This document shows, one piece after another, positions 48,042 through 59,784 of a stretch of DNA of 64,000 nucleotides; within the stretch, counting starts at the first letter, position 1, and each line of letters starts with the position of its first letter. The stretch comes from Vicia villosa (taxonomy: Eukaryota > Streptophyta > Magnoliopsida > Fabales > Fabaceae). The translations under genes were made by a program, and so were the position numbers. Location: contig NW_026705445.1 of assembly GCF_029867415.1 (NCBI RefSeq), positions 310,001 through 374,000 on the forward strand, read 5' to 3'. The notes under the pieces were generated by a model, which made no database searches, was not told the DNA's origin, and was given only the letters and a program-made list of their open reading frames with translations.

Positions 48042-49254
48042 ACGGTCGGTCAGTTGGCCAAGTCATTTATGTTTTCCTAACCCGTTTGTATTTGATTTGT
48101 GTATCTGACAAGATCAATATTGTTTGTCTGGCTGTTTGGATGTCTTAGGACGATGGTGGCTGGGAGGAATGATTATGCCATTGCTGATGCCTTGAGGATG
48201 TTGGCTGGGTCTCTTGGTCAGATTCCTCAAGTGAATGCTGGTGATCACTGCATTTTGATGCACATTCTTTCATTTTTGTACTTAAGAATTTCTATGATTT
48301 GCTTTGTTTATTTTTATATTTTATCATGTTTTTCTAATTTAGTTTATTTTTGGTTTAATTTGATTTTCGTATTTTATTTGTAGCATTTGCAGCTTTCACA
48401 GAAACATTCATAACTAGAACTTCGGAAATCGGATTGACACGTTATAATAATCGCCGGAAAGCTAAGAGAAAGAGCCACGACTTTCCTGTTGGAGTCAAAG
48501 GCAAATTCGGATTTCATATTTTCCAGAATTTCGTTGAAGTTTCAGCCTTTAGAATAATTTGTTTTTGGGTCATTTGTTGGGCCTGAGTTATGTTTTCGAC
48601 CCGGTTTATGTTAGTAGTAAAGAAAACCTTATTTTGTTTTATAAGGGCTGGAAGCCACTACAATACTTTTTACCTTCTTTCCACGAATTTTACTTTTGCT
48701 TTCATGATTAGAATGAAGAACTAATTTCCGAAGGCAAATCCTGTTGCTTATGGGTTCCATTGCTTTGAGGTTATTCCAATACTTATTTAAATTCGATTTC
48801 TGTTCAATTCTTTTCTATGAAGTCATTTGCTTAATTTGATTACAATTGTTTGCTTAATTCGATTGTTTCTCATAGGATAGAATTGATTAAATTTGATTGT
48901 ATGCATATTTCTAAATTTAATTGCGTGTTCTCATTTGCTTAATTTGTAAACTCGTCATATTCTTAACTGTTTGCTTAATTCGGTAATCAGGAACATAACT
49001 CGTATGATTTTGATAAGTGCTTGTCTGATTGATTTCATAATCGAATAGGATCGAAGACATTTAGGGATTGGTGTTATTATAGCTGATGATAAGTCGGAAC
49101 CCGAATCAGTAGGATTAGCCGTTTTAAGTTAGTTTAATCACTTATTTGCTCTATTGTTCATAAATCGTTCTAAAACCATAAACCCCCAATTATATTTCTA
49201 TTAGTTAATATCAAAACAAGAATCCTTGCGATACGATACTCGAGTTGTCGTTAC

Positions 49255-49642
49255 TGTAACACCCTGGATTTCCGCTTACCCCGCAGGGCTTCCGGCCTAC
49301 CAAGCATGTCACCAGCTTAATCAATAATCCCCCTAGGTCCGCTTATCGGCTGCCCAGGAAATATTGTTTTTGCCTCCCGCAGGAATCGAACCATGTACCT
49401 AGGGGTTAAATACATATTCATAGCAATTCCTGCTACCACTTGAGCTAGTAGCTCAATTGGTAGCAGGAATTGCTATGAATATGTATTTAACCCCTAGGTA
49501 CATGGTTCGATTCCTGCGGGAGGCAAAAACAATATTTCCTGGGCAGCCGATAAGCGGACCTAGGGGGGATTATTGATTAAGCTGGTGACATGCTTGGTAG
49601 GCCGGAAGCCCTGCGGGGTAAGCGGAAATCCAGGGTGTTACA
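49255..49642. repeat. Palindrome 1: two head-to-head SINE-like units
   Basis: Centre near 49447 (GAGCTAGTAGCTC). Right-unit A box 49449-49460, B box 49504-49514; the left unit is its mirror on the - strand. Arms are identical except one base in the A-box region, a C-run length and the 3-base centre. The A-to-B box distance (55 bp) is longer than in a plain tRNA. Confidence 0.9.
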
Positions 49643-49664
49643 TTAAAAGGCGCCTTTTTAATAA

Positions 49665-50047
49665 AACACCCTGGATTTCCGCTTACCCCGCGGGGCTTCC
49701 GGCCTACCAAGCATGTCACCAGCTTAATCAATAATCCCCCCTAGGTCCGCTTATCGGCTGCCCAGGAAATATTGTTTTTGCCTTCCGCAGGAATCGAACC
49801 ATGTACCTAGGGGTTAAGTACATATTCATAGCAATTCCTGCTACCACTTGAGCTAGCTCAATTGGTAGCAGGAATTGCTATGAATATGTACTTAACCCCT
49901 AGGTACATGGTTCGATTCCTGCGGAAGGCAAAAACAATATTTCCTGGGCAGCCGATAAGCGGACCTAGGGGGGATTATTGATTAAGCTGGTGACATGCTT
50001 GGTAGGCCGGAAGCCCCGCGGGGTAAGCGGAAATCCAGGGTGTTACA
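49665..50047. repeat. Palindrome 2: two head-to-head SINE-like units
   Basis: Centre 49854/49855 (GAGCTAGCTC, perfect). Right-unit A box 49854-49865, B box 49919-49929. It differs from palindrome 1 at three sites, each changed in both arms. Confidence 0.9.
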
Positions 50048-53000
50048 GTTACTGTTAACTACAGTTTTCAAAAATACTTGCTTTTTATCCGTGCACGACA
50101 GTGGATCACTGGTAATCGGAATGGGGATGCTGATGAGTTTCGTGCTTTGGGGAAATTCTAGAGGAACAATCCGCCTATCTTTGAGGGAGAGCACGAACCT
50201 GATAAGGCGCAAGCTTGGTTGAAGGCAATTGAGAAGATCTTTCGAGTTATGAATTGTATTGATGCGAAGAAGGTGCAGTTTGGTACACACATGCTCGAGA
50301 AGGAAGCCGAAGATTGGTGGGGTAACACTGCTCAGAGATTTGACGAAAGATAATGGTACCATAGCGGAGTATGCTTCGAGATTCCAAGAGTTGATTAAGT
50401 ATCGTCCCCATTACAATACTATGAATGCTGAGTGGTCTAAGTGTTTAAAATTTGTGAACGGTTTGCGACCTGATATCAAGAAGGCCATTGGTTACGAACA
50501 GATTACTCATTTTGCGGAGTTAGTTAACAAGATTCGAATTTATGATGAGGATAGTAAGGAGAGTAGTTCCTACTACAAGTCTTTGAATGATACGAAAGGC
50601 AAAGGGCAATTCCGTGGGAATCCGTATGATGACAAGAAGAAGCAATCTGGTTATGGCAAGAAGTCGAGTGGGGGAGGAACTTCTACTCTAATTAAGTGTT
50701 TCAAATGTGGTATGGATGGACATCGTGTTGTTGATTGTTCCAAGGTTGAAGTGACATGTTTCAAGTGTTGCAAGGCTAGTTACAAGGCAAACAAGTATGG
50801 AGTTGGTTCGAGTGTGACTTGCTACAATTGTGGTGAGAAAGGGCACATTAGTACCAAGTGTGACAAACCAAAGAAGGAGCAAGCGAAAGGGAAGGTGTTT
50901 GCATTGTTTGGTGCCAAGACTACTGCTAATGATTGGCTAATCCGAGGTACGTGCTTTATTAATGGTACACCTTTGATTGCTATTATAGAAACCGGTGCAA
51001 CATATTCTTTCATTTCTTTAGAGTGTGCCATTAGATTGGATCTTGTTTTAATGGATATGCGTAGAATTATGGTTATTGATACACCTGCTATGAGTTCCGT
51101 GTCTACTTCTTTTGTGTGTTTGAATTGTCAGTTGAGTATCTTCGGTAGGGATTTTGGGATTGATTTAGTTTGTCTTCCATTAGAACAACTTGATGTGATT
51201 TTGGGTATAAATTGATTGGAATTCAATCGTGTGTATATTAACTGTTTCGATATGACAATTATTTTTCCTGAAATTGGTGTTAAGGAGGATGTGTTTTTAT
51301 CTGCTAAGCAAGTGGATGAATCTATGAAAGATGGTGCTGAGTTGTTTATGTTGTTGGCAAATTTGGGTGTTCATGAGAAGAGGAAAATTGAAGAATTACC
51401 AATAGTTTGTGATTTTGCGAAGGTATTTCCGGAAGATGTAAGTGATTTACCGCCGGAACATGAAGTTGAGTTTTTGATCGATTTAGTTCCTGGAACTAGT
51501 CCTATGTCGATGGCTCCGTATCGAATGTCTGCTTTTGAGTTGAAAGAGTTGAAGAGTCAACTTGAGGATTTTCTTGAGAAGAAGTTTATTCGTCCGAGTG
51601 TGTCGCCGTGGGGTGCACCTGTTTTGTTGGTTAAGAAGAAGGAAGATTCTATGAGACTTTGTGTTGATTATAGACAACTGAACAAAGTAACAATTAAAGT
51701 ATCCACTTCTGAGGATTGATGATTTGATGGATCGGCTGGTGGGTGCTCGTGTATTCAGTAAGATTGATTTGAGGTCTGGATACCATCAGATTCGTGTGAA
51801 GGCGGACAATATTCAGAAAACTGCTTTTAGAACGAGCTATAGACAGTATGAGTATTCAGTGATGCCGTTCGGTGTGACTAATGCACCAGGTGTATTCATG
51901 GAGTATATGAATAGGATCTTTCATGATTATCTTGATAAATTTGTGGTTGTGTTTATCGATGGTATTTTGATTTATTCCAAGAGTGAATACGATCATGCTG
52001 AGCATTTGAGAATTGTGTTATCGGTGTTGAAGGAGAAGAAGTTGTTTTCTAAGCTTTCTAAGTGTGAGTTATGGTTGAAGGGAGTAAGTTTCCTTGGTCA
52101 TGTCATTCTAAGTGGAGGTATTTTTGTTGATCCGTCAAATATTAAGGTTGTATCTCAATGGGAAGCTCCAGAATCTGTTTCTGAGATTAGAAGTTTTCTT
52201 GGTTTGGCTGGTTATTATAGAAAGTTCATTGAGGGATTTTCTAAGTTGTCATTACCATTGACGCAGTTGACCAGGAAGTGTCAAGCTTTTATTTGGACTT
52301 CACAATGTGAAGCTAATTTTAAGGATCTTAAGAGAAGAATGACATCTACTCCTATTTTGATTCTGCCGGATCCGTTGGAACCGTTTGTTGTGTATTGCGA
52401 TGCTTCTTTGATGGGTTTGGGAGGTGTGTTGATGCAAAAAGGACAAGTGGTAGCTTATGCTTCAAGGCAACTTAAAGTGCATGAGTGGAATTATCCAATG
52501 CATGATTTAGAGTTAGCTGCTGTTGTGTTTGTGTTGAAACTATGGAGGCATTATTTGTTTGGATCGGGATTTAACGTGTATAGTGACCACAAGAGTTTGA
52601 AGTATCTATTTGATTAAAAAGAATTAAATATGAGGGAAAGAAGATGGTTAAAATTCTTGAAGGACTATGATTTTGGTTTGAATTATCATCCTGGAAAAGC
52701 TAATGTTGTAGCCGATGCATTGAGTGGGAAATCATTGTATATGTCGATGTTAATGGTGCGAGAATTGGAATTGTTGGAACAATTTCAAGATTTTAGTTTG
52801 GTTTGTGAAGCGACGTCTTTGTGTGTTAAGCTTGGTATGTTGAAGCTTACTTGTGGTATTCTCGATGAGATTCGCGAAGGTCAAAAATGGGATTTGAAAT
52901 TGGTTGACAAGATGACATTGATTAATCAAGGAAAAGGTGGTGATTTCCGGATTGATGAGAATGGTGTCATGCGGTGTCGTGATCGAGTTTGTATTCTAGA

Positions 53001-54315
53001 TGTTTCAGATTTGAAAAAGAGGATTTTGGATGAAGGGCATCAAAGTGGTTTGAGTATTCACCCTGGTGCTACTAAGTTGTATCAAGACTTGAGAAAGTTA
53101 TTTTGGTGGCAACGTATGAAGAAGGAAATAGCAGAATTTGTGTATTCTTGTTTGATTTATCCGAAGTTAAAGATTGAACATCAGAAACCGTCTGGTTTGA
53201 TACAACCGTTATCCATTCCCTGTGGAAGTGGGATAACATTTTTATGGATTTTGTTTTAGGTTGGCCGAGAACATCGAGTAATTGTGAGGCGATTTGGGTC
53301 ATCATGGATAGATTGACGAAATCGGCTCACTTCATTCCGATGAGGATAGATTATCCGATGGAGAGACTTGCAAAGTTGTATATCGAGAAGATTGTGAGTT
53401 TGTATGGTATTCCATCTAGTATTGTTTCAGATAGAGATCCAAGATTTACTTCTAGATTTTGGGAAGGTTTGCAAAGTGCTTTGGGTACTAATTTGCGTTT
53501 GAGTTCGGCTTATCATCCGCAAACTGATGGACAGACTGGAAGGACAATTCAGTCGCTTGAGGATCTTTTGAGGGCTTGTGTTTTGGAACAAGGAGGAGCT
53601 TGGGATAGTTATTTGTCGTTGATTGAGTCCACATATAATAACAATTTCCATTCTAGTATTGGCATGGCTCCATTTGAAGCTTTGTATGGTCGAAGGTGTA
53701 GAACTCCTTTATGTTGGCATGAATCTGGAGAGAGTGTTGTGGTTGGACCCGAGATCGTTCAAGAGACTACAGATAAGATTAGGTTAATTAGAGAGAAGAT
53801 GAAGACTTCTCAGAGTCGCCAGAAGAGTTACCGTGATAAAAGGAGAAAGGCACTTGCACTTGAGTTCGTGAAGGATGACCATGTGTTTTTTAGAGTTACT
53901 CCGGTAACCGGTGTTGGTAGGGCTTTGAAATCGCGTAAGTTGACGCTGCGTTTTATTGGTCCGTATTGGATTATCGAGAGAGTGGGTGAGGTGGCATATC
54001 AAGTTGCGTTACCTCCTTCACTTGCTAATCTTCATGATGTGTTTCACGTGTCTCAGTCGAGGAAATACATTGTGGATCCTTCCCATGTTATCCAATTAGA
54101 TGATGTAAAGGTTAGAGATGATTTGACCATGGAGACGTTTCCTATGATGATAAAGGGTAGAGAAGTGAAACAACTCTGAGGTAAAGAGATCGTTTTGGTG
54201 AAGGTCGTTTGGAGTGGACCGGCTGGAGGAAATGTGACGTGGGAGCTTTAGAGCAAGATGAAGAATTCTTATCTCGATTTGTTTACTTGAGGTAAATTTT
54301 CGAGGACGAAAATCT

Positions 54316-54332
54316 TTTAAGTGGGGGAGAAT
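54316..54332 (+). promoter_or_regulatory. Polypurine tract of the chromovirus
   Basis: TTTAAGTGGGGGAGAAT directly before the 3' LTR. Confidence 0.9.
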
Positions 54333-55662
54333 TGTAACGACTCAATTTTATTTTCCGTATTTATTAGGTGTTTTATTTTATTAATTATTGTTTGCGGGCT
54401 AATTAATTAATTGGTGGGTTTTATGATTATTTGAATATGTGCGATATTTGAATAATTGAATCGATATGTTAAGACTAGTAAATAGTTAATGAGCCTAATT
54501 AAATAGAATATAGAATTTAGTGAGTTAATCCCCATATGACAAAATAGAGTTAGTGAGAGTATTATGAGGAAAAACCTATATTTAGAAGAGATAGAAAAGA
54601 AAAAGAGGCAAGAAAAAAGAGAAGAGAAAGAGGGGAGGAGATTCTTGAAGAGGGAGGACTAGAGATTCAAGGTAAGGGTTTGAATCCAAATTATTATGGG
54701 TAGTATGATCGGGTAATGTTGTGGATAATGATATGCTATGTGTATAATCTTCATTCTCTCAATTTCATATGTTAGGGTTTTGTAGATTTGTGAGATTTTG
54801 TGGATCAAAAACATGTTTATTAATATTATAATGTGAACCCATGAGTAGTAACATGTTAGGAACCTGATATATGTATCAAAATTCTGTTTGGAATGAAATT
54901 TTGGTTGGATTGGAATGAAATCCGTATGTTGTCAAAAATGGGTTATTTTCTGCATAATTCGCACAGTTGTGCCCCGAGAAGTCTTGTCCGGGCCGCACGA
55001 AACTCTCTTACTTGACATCGCGCCGCGGAGGAGGCCTGATGCGCCGACAGTCTTATCCGGGCCGCATGAAAATTTTGTGATTTTGATTCTTGGCTTGGGG
55101 GTCGGTATACTTGTGATTTTAGAAGAGTTTCCAAGTTTTTTAATAATTTATTCAATGATGTTTGGATAGGTTTTGTATTGAATTTATACATGTACAAACG
55201 CTTGAAAAATGTATGTATTATGATGTGAATTGATGAATAATGATGCAATACATGTATGATATGCTTGAATACATGTGATTGAATTGTTGTGTGCTATTTG
55301 GTGTATTGGTTTGGATTGAAATTATGTTGTGTAATATTGTGCAATGTTGGAAGAGATGTGATTACGTAGTTTAAGAGATTAAGAATCATCTTATTTGCAT
55401 AAGTCTTGTTTGTTGCACACTTACACTAGCAAGATTCTTTGAAAGAGGCAATGTCTGGTAGTCTCGTGGAGATTATTTGCTTGTCCTAAACTTAACGAGT
55501 ATGGGGTTTGAAAGCTTAACTAGTATGGGGCTTTGAGGTGGTTATCTAGTCTAAGAGATGGACGATCGGCTTGCTGGAAAGGATAACGGAGGGATCCACA
55601 TGCATATCGCATAGAGTCACACTTGAGTCGCACGTGTCGGTGTGAGTTGTTGTTGTTGTGTG
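54333..55662 (+). repeat. Chromovirus 3' LTR, cut by the Ogre insertion
   Basis: Starts TGTAACGACTCAATTTTATT and is collinear with the 5' LTR (minus its MITE) to GAGTTGTTGTTGTTGTGTG, where the Ogre LTR begins. The remaining ~1 kb is expected beyond the window. Confidence 0.93.
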
Positions 55663-57327
55663 TGTCATACCCCAAATTTGTCCTACCCTCTAACTTCTAA
55701 CTGGCTTAGGCTTTGCATTCATGTACATACATCACTTAGGTCATAACTCACACTCATGCATTCATATCATTGATGCTATTCAAAGGCTAGCAAGAAAAAG
55801 CCCTGTCGCAAAGAGTTTTGATCAAAGAATAAGGAGAATGAGGTATAATCATGTGGTTCTGTGTTCAAGGAAGCCCTCCTGGATTAGGGTTTTCTCAATC
55901 TCAATGCAAGGTATTGATTGAAGGGCACAAGCTTGCAAATCATCTGGTTCCTTAAAACAGGGTTTCTTTGACCAAAGTCAACCAGTTGACTTTCTAGTCA
56001 ACAGTTAATCAGGAATGGTTTCTATGTGTGAAAAGCTTCTCATACTGACTATGTGGATGTGTTTGTTTGACTGGATTTGACTGGAAGAGATTTAATCGGG
56101 AATTTCATCAATAGTCGGAAAAATCGGAACAGTTGACTTTTGGGTCAAAATCGGGAAAATTATTCAAATATTGACTTTTGATGGAAAATTAATCAAGAAA
56201 AGTCGAAGAACGGATAAAATCGGGAGTTCGACAAAAAGTTGCAAAAAGACAAAATACAAGTTTCCAACACTTAGAAAAAATTTTGATGCTTTAAATCTTG
56301 ATGAGCAGTCCACTTCAGCCCTGACTTACACGTGGCAAAAGGCATTTTCTGGAAAAATTTCCAACATCAAAGTTGTTCCTCTCATGGAGTAGAATAACTT
56401 TGTAGTTGGACACTTTTTCATTTGAAGCTTGTATGAAGATTTAAAGTGGTGTGAAGTTGCTGGAAACTCATTTGAACCAAGTCATATTCCAGGTCACAAG
56501 TCAGGTCATGACCTGGCATTTTCACAAACACATGGCATGCCAAATCTCCAGCCATTTTTAGAGCTCTACAAGAGTGATATGAATGCAAACTTGGTATCAT
56601 TCTCTTCCTTGCCATCTCCTCTATCCATTGAAACAAGAATGGGTGCAACTGAACAAATATTGAGTGAGATACAAGCCTTCAAAGTGGTGCCCCAACCCTG
56701 ACCAAATTCTGCAGGCAGCCAAGGCACAGAATTATGGGCACGCAACGCGTTTCAGCAAACACATGGTGGGCCAAATGTCAAGGCCTCTTTCTTCCTCCAC
56801 AAGTCACTATCTTAAACAAGCTTGGTTCTAAACTATTCCTTGCCATGTCTTCTATCCGTTGAGACCAGTATCACTGATTTTGGACATGTATTGATCGAGA
56901 TAGAGAGGCTCAAAGTACCACCCTCGCAGAGTCACAATCTGGCCATATGCATAGGACAACATCTTGCTGGGCGTGTGCAGTGGTAATCGCATGAGTTCAA
57001 GGCTATTTTTCTCATACTTCTAAGCCTTATCTCGAGATATTTTCAACACCAATCTTGTTCTATCCCATGCCCTCTTTGCTATGACAGTAATATTGCATCA
57101 TTTGGTTCCCCATGGCATGAGATATGAAGGCATAAAGTGGCTACTTTGGGCATGTCAAAGAAAGTGCATTTGCTGCAGCATTATGCATGAATTGTTCAAC
57201 ATATTATCTCTATATGCCATTAATTACCATGCAAGCGTTATTCCATTGAAGTTTGCAGGAAGCCATGCATGTTGCAAAATTATTCACAAAGCTACACAAC
57301 CATTGCAACACTACAACACAAGCTAAA

Positions 57328-57467
57328 GTCCCACATTGGAAAAATGGAAAAAAGTTGTGTTGCAAGTCCCACATTGGAAAAATGGAAAAGTTGTATTGCA
57401 AGCTACACAAGCCAAGTCCCACATTCAAGGATTGTGAATCACAAACCAATGGTTGGCAATATAAATA
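57328..57467 (+). promoter_or_regulatory. Ogre LTR promoter: three GTCCCACATTG boxes, CCAAT, TATAAATA
   Basis: GTCCCACATTG occurs at 57328-57338 and 57366-57376, and GTCCCACATTC at 57416-57426. A CCAAT lies at 57446-57450 and TATAAATA at 57460-57467. The boxes resemble the plant snRNA upstream sequence element (RTCCCACATCG); 33 bp separate the last box from the TATA box. Transcription would start near 57490-57500. Confidence 0.65.
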
Positions 57468-59154
57468 GAAGTTCATGCAACAATCATTATTCACTTCCAC
57501 TCTTCACTACACTACTATACTCTTTCTCTCTCTACTCTCTTTCTCTCTCTTTCTCCTCTCTCCTCTTCCCTCACTCCTCTCTCTCCCCCATAACCACTTC
57601 TTCCCCATCTACAATCTACCTTCATACTCACCTCCAAGCTCCACTCTTCATCACCATAATTTTTGGATTCAAGAAGCATCATTGGTTTCATCTCATCCGC
57701 ATAGTGAAGGAACTTTGAGACTCTCTCTACAGCTCAGTCCAAGATCCTCCCACAGGTAAGGCTCACAAACCTCTTTGCATATCATGTAGCAAGCTTATGC
57801 ATATTATGTCCGATATTAGAAACCTTGAACTATCATCTCTGGTTGGTGCATAATATTGATTCTCTGAGTGTTTGAAATATGTACTTGAACTATGCATGGT
57901 GTAGGAATTAATTTGGTGTCGTTAGTGATTGTTTTAATGGAGTTTCCATTAGTTAAAGTTTAATAATCCCCTCGGTTTGCATGATAGAGCGAGTATTACT
58001 AAAAACCGATTGCATTTTTGGAATCAGCACGAAAAATCGAGTGGGAGAGAGGTTCTGTTTTTAAATTGTGGGCAAAAAAATTTCTCCGGCGTGGTGAAGC
58101 CGCCGGAGAAGGTGGTGGCGCTGCCGGCGGCGCCAGCGTCCCTTCCATGCAGTTCCATGCGAGACGCCGATGTGGCAGCTTCCGATTCGTCCTCTTCCAA
58201 AGTCTGGGCATGCAGCAACGTTTTATGATATTATGGGGGGAGGGATGCGTGTCCGCTCGTGAGTGGCTGGGCTCCTTTTTTGTCTTTTAGTAACTTAATA
58301 ATAAGTGACCAATTGATTGTGATGTAACTGCTAATGTGCTACGTCTTTTCCTTTTCCTATGTGAGTAAGAATATATAATGCTGCACATATTAAATGAACT
58401 GAATAAGCGCTACATGCTGGGCATAGTAATAAAATCTGGATTGAATAATTGAAACACTTGGAATAATAATAGAAGCTGCTGGGCCGCAAGCGCATGTGGG
58501 CCTAACGCCCTTACCAGATTCCACACCCCCAGTTCTGACCCGATTTTATGCTTTGCATTGTTTTAGTTCATTTTAAAATACTACCGCACCCCCCTTTCTC
58601 TAATAAAAACAATAATAAAAATAGTTTCTTTTTTCTTCTTTTTGATTGATTGATTGATTGATTGTTTTTTTCATTAAATAAAAAACTCCAAAAATATTTT
58701 TTCCACTAATTAGATTGTTAGAATTTTTTTTAATCCCTTTTAATTGACTTTTAATTAGTTTTTTTTGAACTTTTAATAGATTCTTTTTACATAAAAAACC
58801 ATAAACCAAAAATAATAGTTTTCCTTAGTTTAATTCAAAAATTAGATTCTTGCATAAATAAAAATGACATAGTTTGTGAATATTTTCCATTGGGAAATGT
58901 CTAAAATACCCTTGGTCTTTAATATTGTTTTTAATCCATTTAATTGTTTTTTCTCTTTTTTTTCCTTTTAGAATATTCATACAACATAGAGTGTAGAAAT
59001 TAGGACTAGTTCCCTTTTTCATTTCTTTTTCTTTTACAACCATAAAACATTAATAAATACTTGGATAAAAATCCCCATAAAAAATACAAAGAAAATACTT
59101 AAAACACTAATAATCAAAGTGAAAATTCTTAAAAAGGGAATGGAAGCTTGAACG

Positions 59155-59290
59155 TCCCTTGCTTAAGGGAATGTTTGAGTGCTTGGATCTCCCTTGCTTA
59201 AGGGTCCCATTCAGGCGTAAGTTCCCAACTTCTAAAAAACATCAACCAAAGAGTAACTCGAGTTTCCCTTGCTTAAGGGATTTCCTCGAA
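59155..59290. repeat. Three TCCCTTGCTTAAGGGA hairpins in the Ogre LTR
   Basis: At 59155-59170, 59190-59204 (last base absent) and 59275-59290. Each can form a 6-bp stem (TCCCTT/AAGGGA) with a GCTT loop. They lie in the transcribed part of the LTR. Confidence 0.85.
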
Positions 59291-59784
59291 ACACTCAAAC
59301 TCTCTCTCTTCTCTCCTTTCTTAAGGGCATTGTTATCTCCGCTCTATTGCATCCTAGGCTGTCCCCTTATGCAAGAGCGCGAGCGTTAACTCCGCCCAAC
59401 TAAAAAACACAAAAACAAACAAAACTAGGGAGCCGAACTACGGCGCTCTGATTCCTGAAAAGGATACGTAGGCATCAAGTCGCGGGGCTTGAACGAGCAC
59501 ACTTGTAAATATTCCTTCTTTTCCCCGTATTTCTTTTGCATGCATTCACATATAGGTAGACATAGATACACCCTTTAGTTAGAAACAAACATAGGTGGAT
59601 ACCATCGAGTACGATGGGCGTGAGGGGTGCTAGCACCTTCCCCTCGCGTAACCGACTCCCGTACCTTGATTCTCTGGTCGCAAGACCCTGTTCCTTCCTT
59701 TCCTAGGTTTTCTGATATTCCTTTCCCTTATGGGATAAATATATTGGTGGCGACTCTGTTCATTTTTCGCGAGCGTGCGACAGC

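Larger units (their letters stand above)
49255..50047. mobile_element. Double palindrome built from four tRNA-derived SINE-like units, TSD GTTAC
   Basis: The outer ends are TGTAACACCCTGG and CCAGGGTGTTACA, and the flanks are a perfect 5-bp duplication GTTAC (49250-49254 and 50048-50052). It consists of palindrome 1 (49255-49642), a 22-bp spacer with AAAAGGCGCCTTTT, and palindrome 2 (about 49665-50047). Each palindrome is two head-to-head copies of a ~190-bp unit. Each unit has a Pol III A box (TAGCTCAAKTGG) and a perfect B box (GGTTCGATTCC), and its tail ends at the GTGTTACA terminus. No protein is encoded. TG...CA ends plus a 5-bp duplication look LTR-like; the A and B boxes look SINE-like. 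Confidence 0.9.
48242..50108. mobile_element. Solo LTR in gag, itself split by a palindromic element
   Basis: Ends TGATCACTGCATTTTGATGC and GACAGTGGATCA. The gag text CAAGTGAATGCTGG before it and CTGGTAATCGGAATGG after it share CTGG, a 4-bp duplication (48238-48241, 50109-50112). Without the nested insertion it is about 1.07 kb. The end GTGCACGACAGTGGATCA recalls Athila-type Ty3/gypsy LTRs; that family call is tentative. No coding sequence. Confidence 0.85.
48153..54290 (+). pseudogene. Chromovirus gag-pol with chromodomain, multiply inactivated
   Basis: Gag starts at ATG 48153 (MVAGRNDYAIADALRML), is cut at 48242 by a solo LTR and resumes at 50109. It continues with stops and frame changes to zinc boxes CFKCGMDGHRVVDC (about 50698) and CYNCGEKGHISTKC (about 50820); the box between them has lost its His and last Cys. 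Protease has ETGA instead of DTGA (50988-50990). RT has FIDG instead of FIDD (second Asp, 51962-51964). RNase H reads CDAS, DLELAA, YSDHKSL. The integrase zinc finger has Tyr for one Cys (53158-53160), and the DDE triad has Gly for Glu (GQTGRT, 53538-53540). Stops TGA 54178 and TAG near 54250 cut the chromodomain (KEIVLVKVVWSGP, NVTWEL). Confidence 0.95.
45489..55662 (+). mobile_element. Tekay/Del-like chromovirus (Ty3/gypsy), nested insertions
   Basis: 5' LTR 45489-48026 (TGTAACGACC to GTGTTACA), tRNA-iMet primer site, gag with three CCHC boxes, protease, RT, RNase H, integrase and a C-terminal chromodomain remnant, polypurine tract, and 3' LTR start at 54333. The chromodomain and GPY/F region (IGPYWIIERVGEVAYQ, LPPSLANLHDVFHVSQ) place it in the Tekay lineage. 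A MITE sits in the 5' LTR, a solo LTR in gag, and an Ogre in the 3' LTR at 55663. Gene order is complete but every enzymatic module is damaged. The 5-mer before it is GGATG; its partner lies beyond the window. Confidence 0.95.
55663..59782 (+). repeat. Ogre 5' LTR, 4,120 bp
   Basis: TG...CA ends. The end region (GGGGTGCTAGCACCTTCCCC, CGCGTAACCGACTCCCG, TCTGGTCGCAAGACC) is typical of Ogre LTRs. It holds a promoter-like cluster at 57328-57467, a GC-rich patch near 58080-58180, a (GATT)5 run at 58643-58662 and three hairpins near 59155-59290. Open frames inside it have no motif. Confidence 0.9.

Noticed and set aside
49449..49929. Functional tRNA genes
   Set aside because: A and B boxes are present, but the acceptor stem and correct box spacing are absent and the units are repeated as palindromes with a mobile-element duplication.
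49255..50047. CRISPR array
   Set aside because: Plant context, and the repeats are long palindromes rather than short repeats with unique spacers.
57977..58290. GC-rich open frames around 58000-58290 as a host gene
   Set aside because: They overlap in both strands inside the Ogre LTR, show no motif and have no splice or start context.
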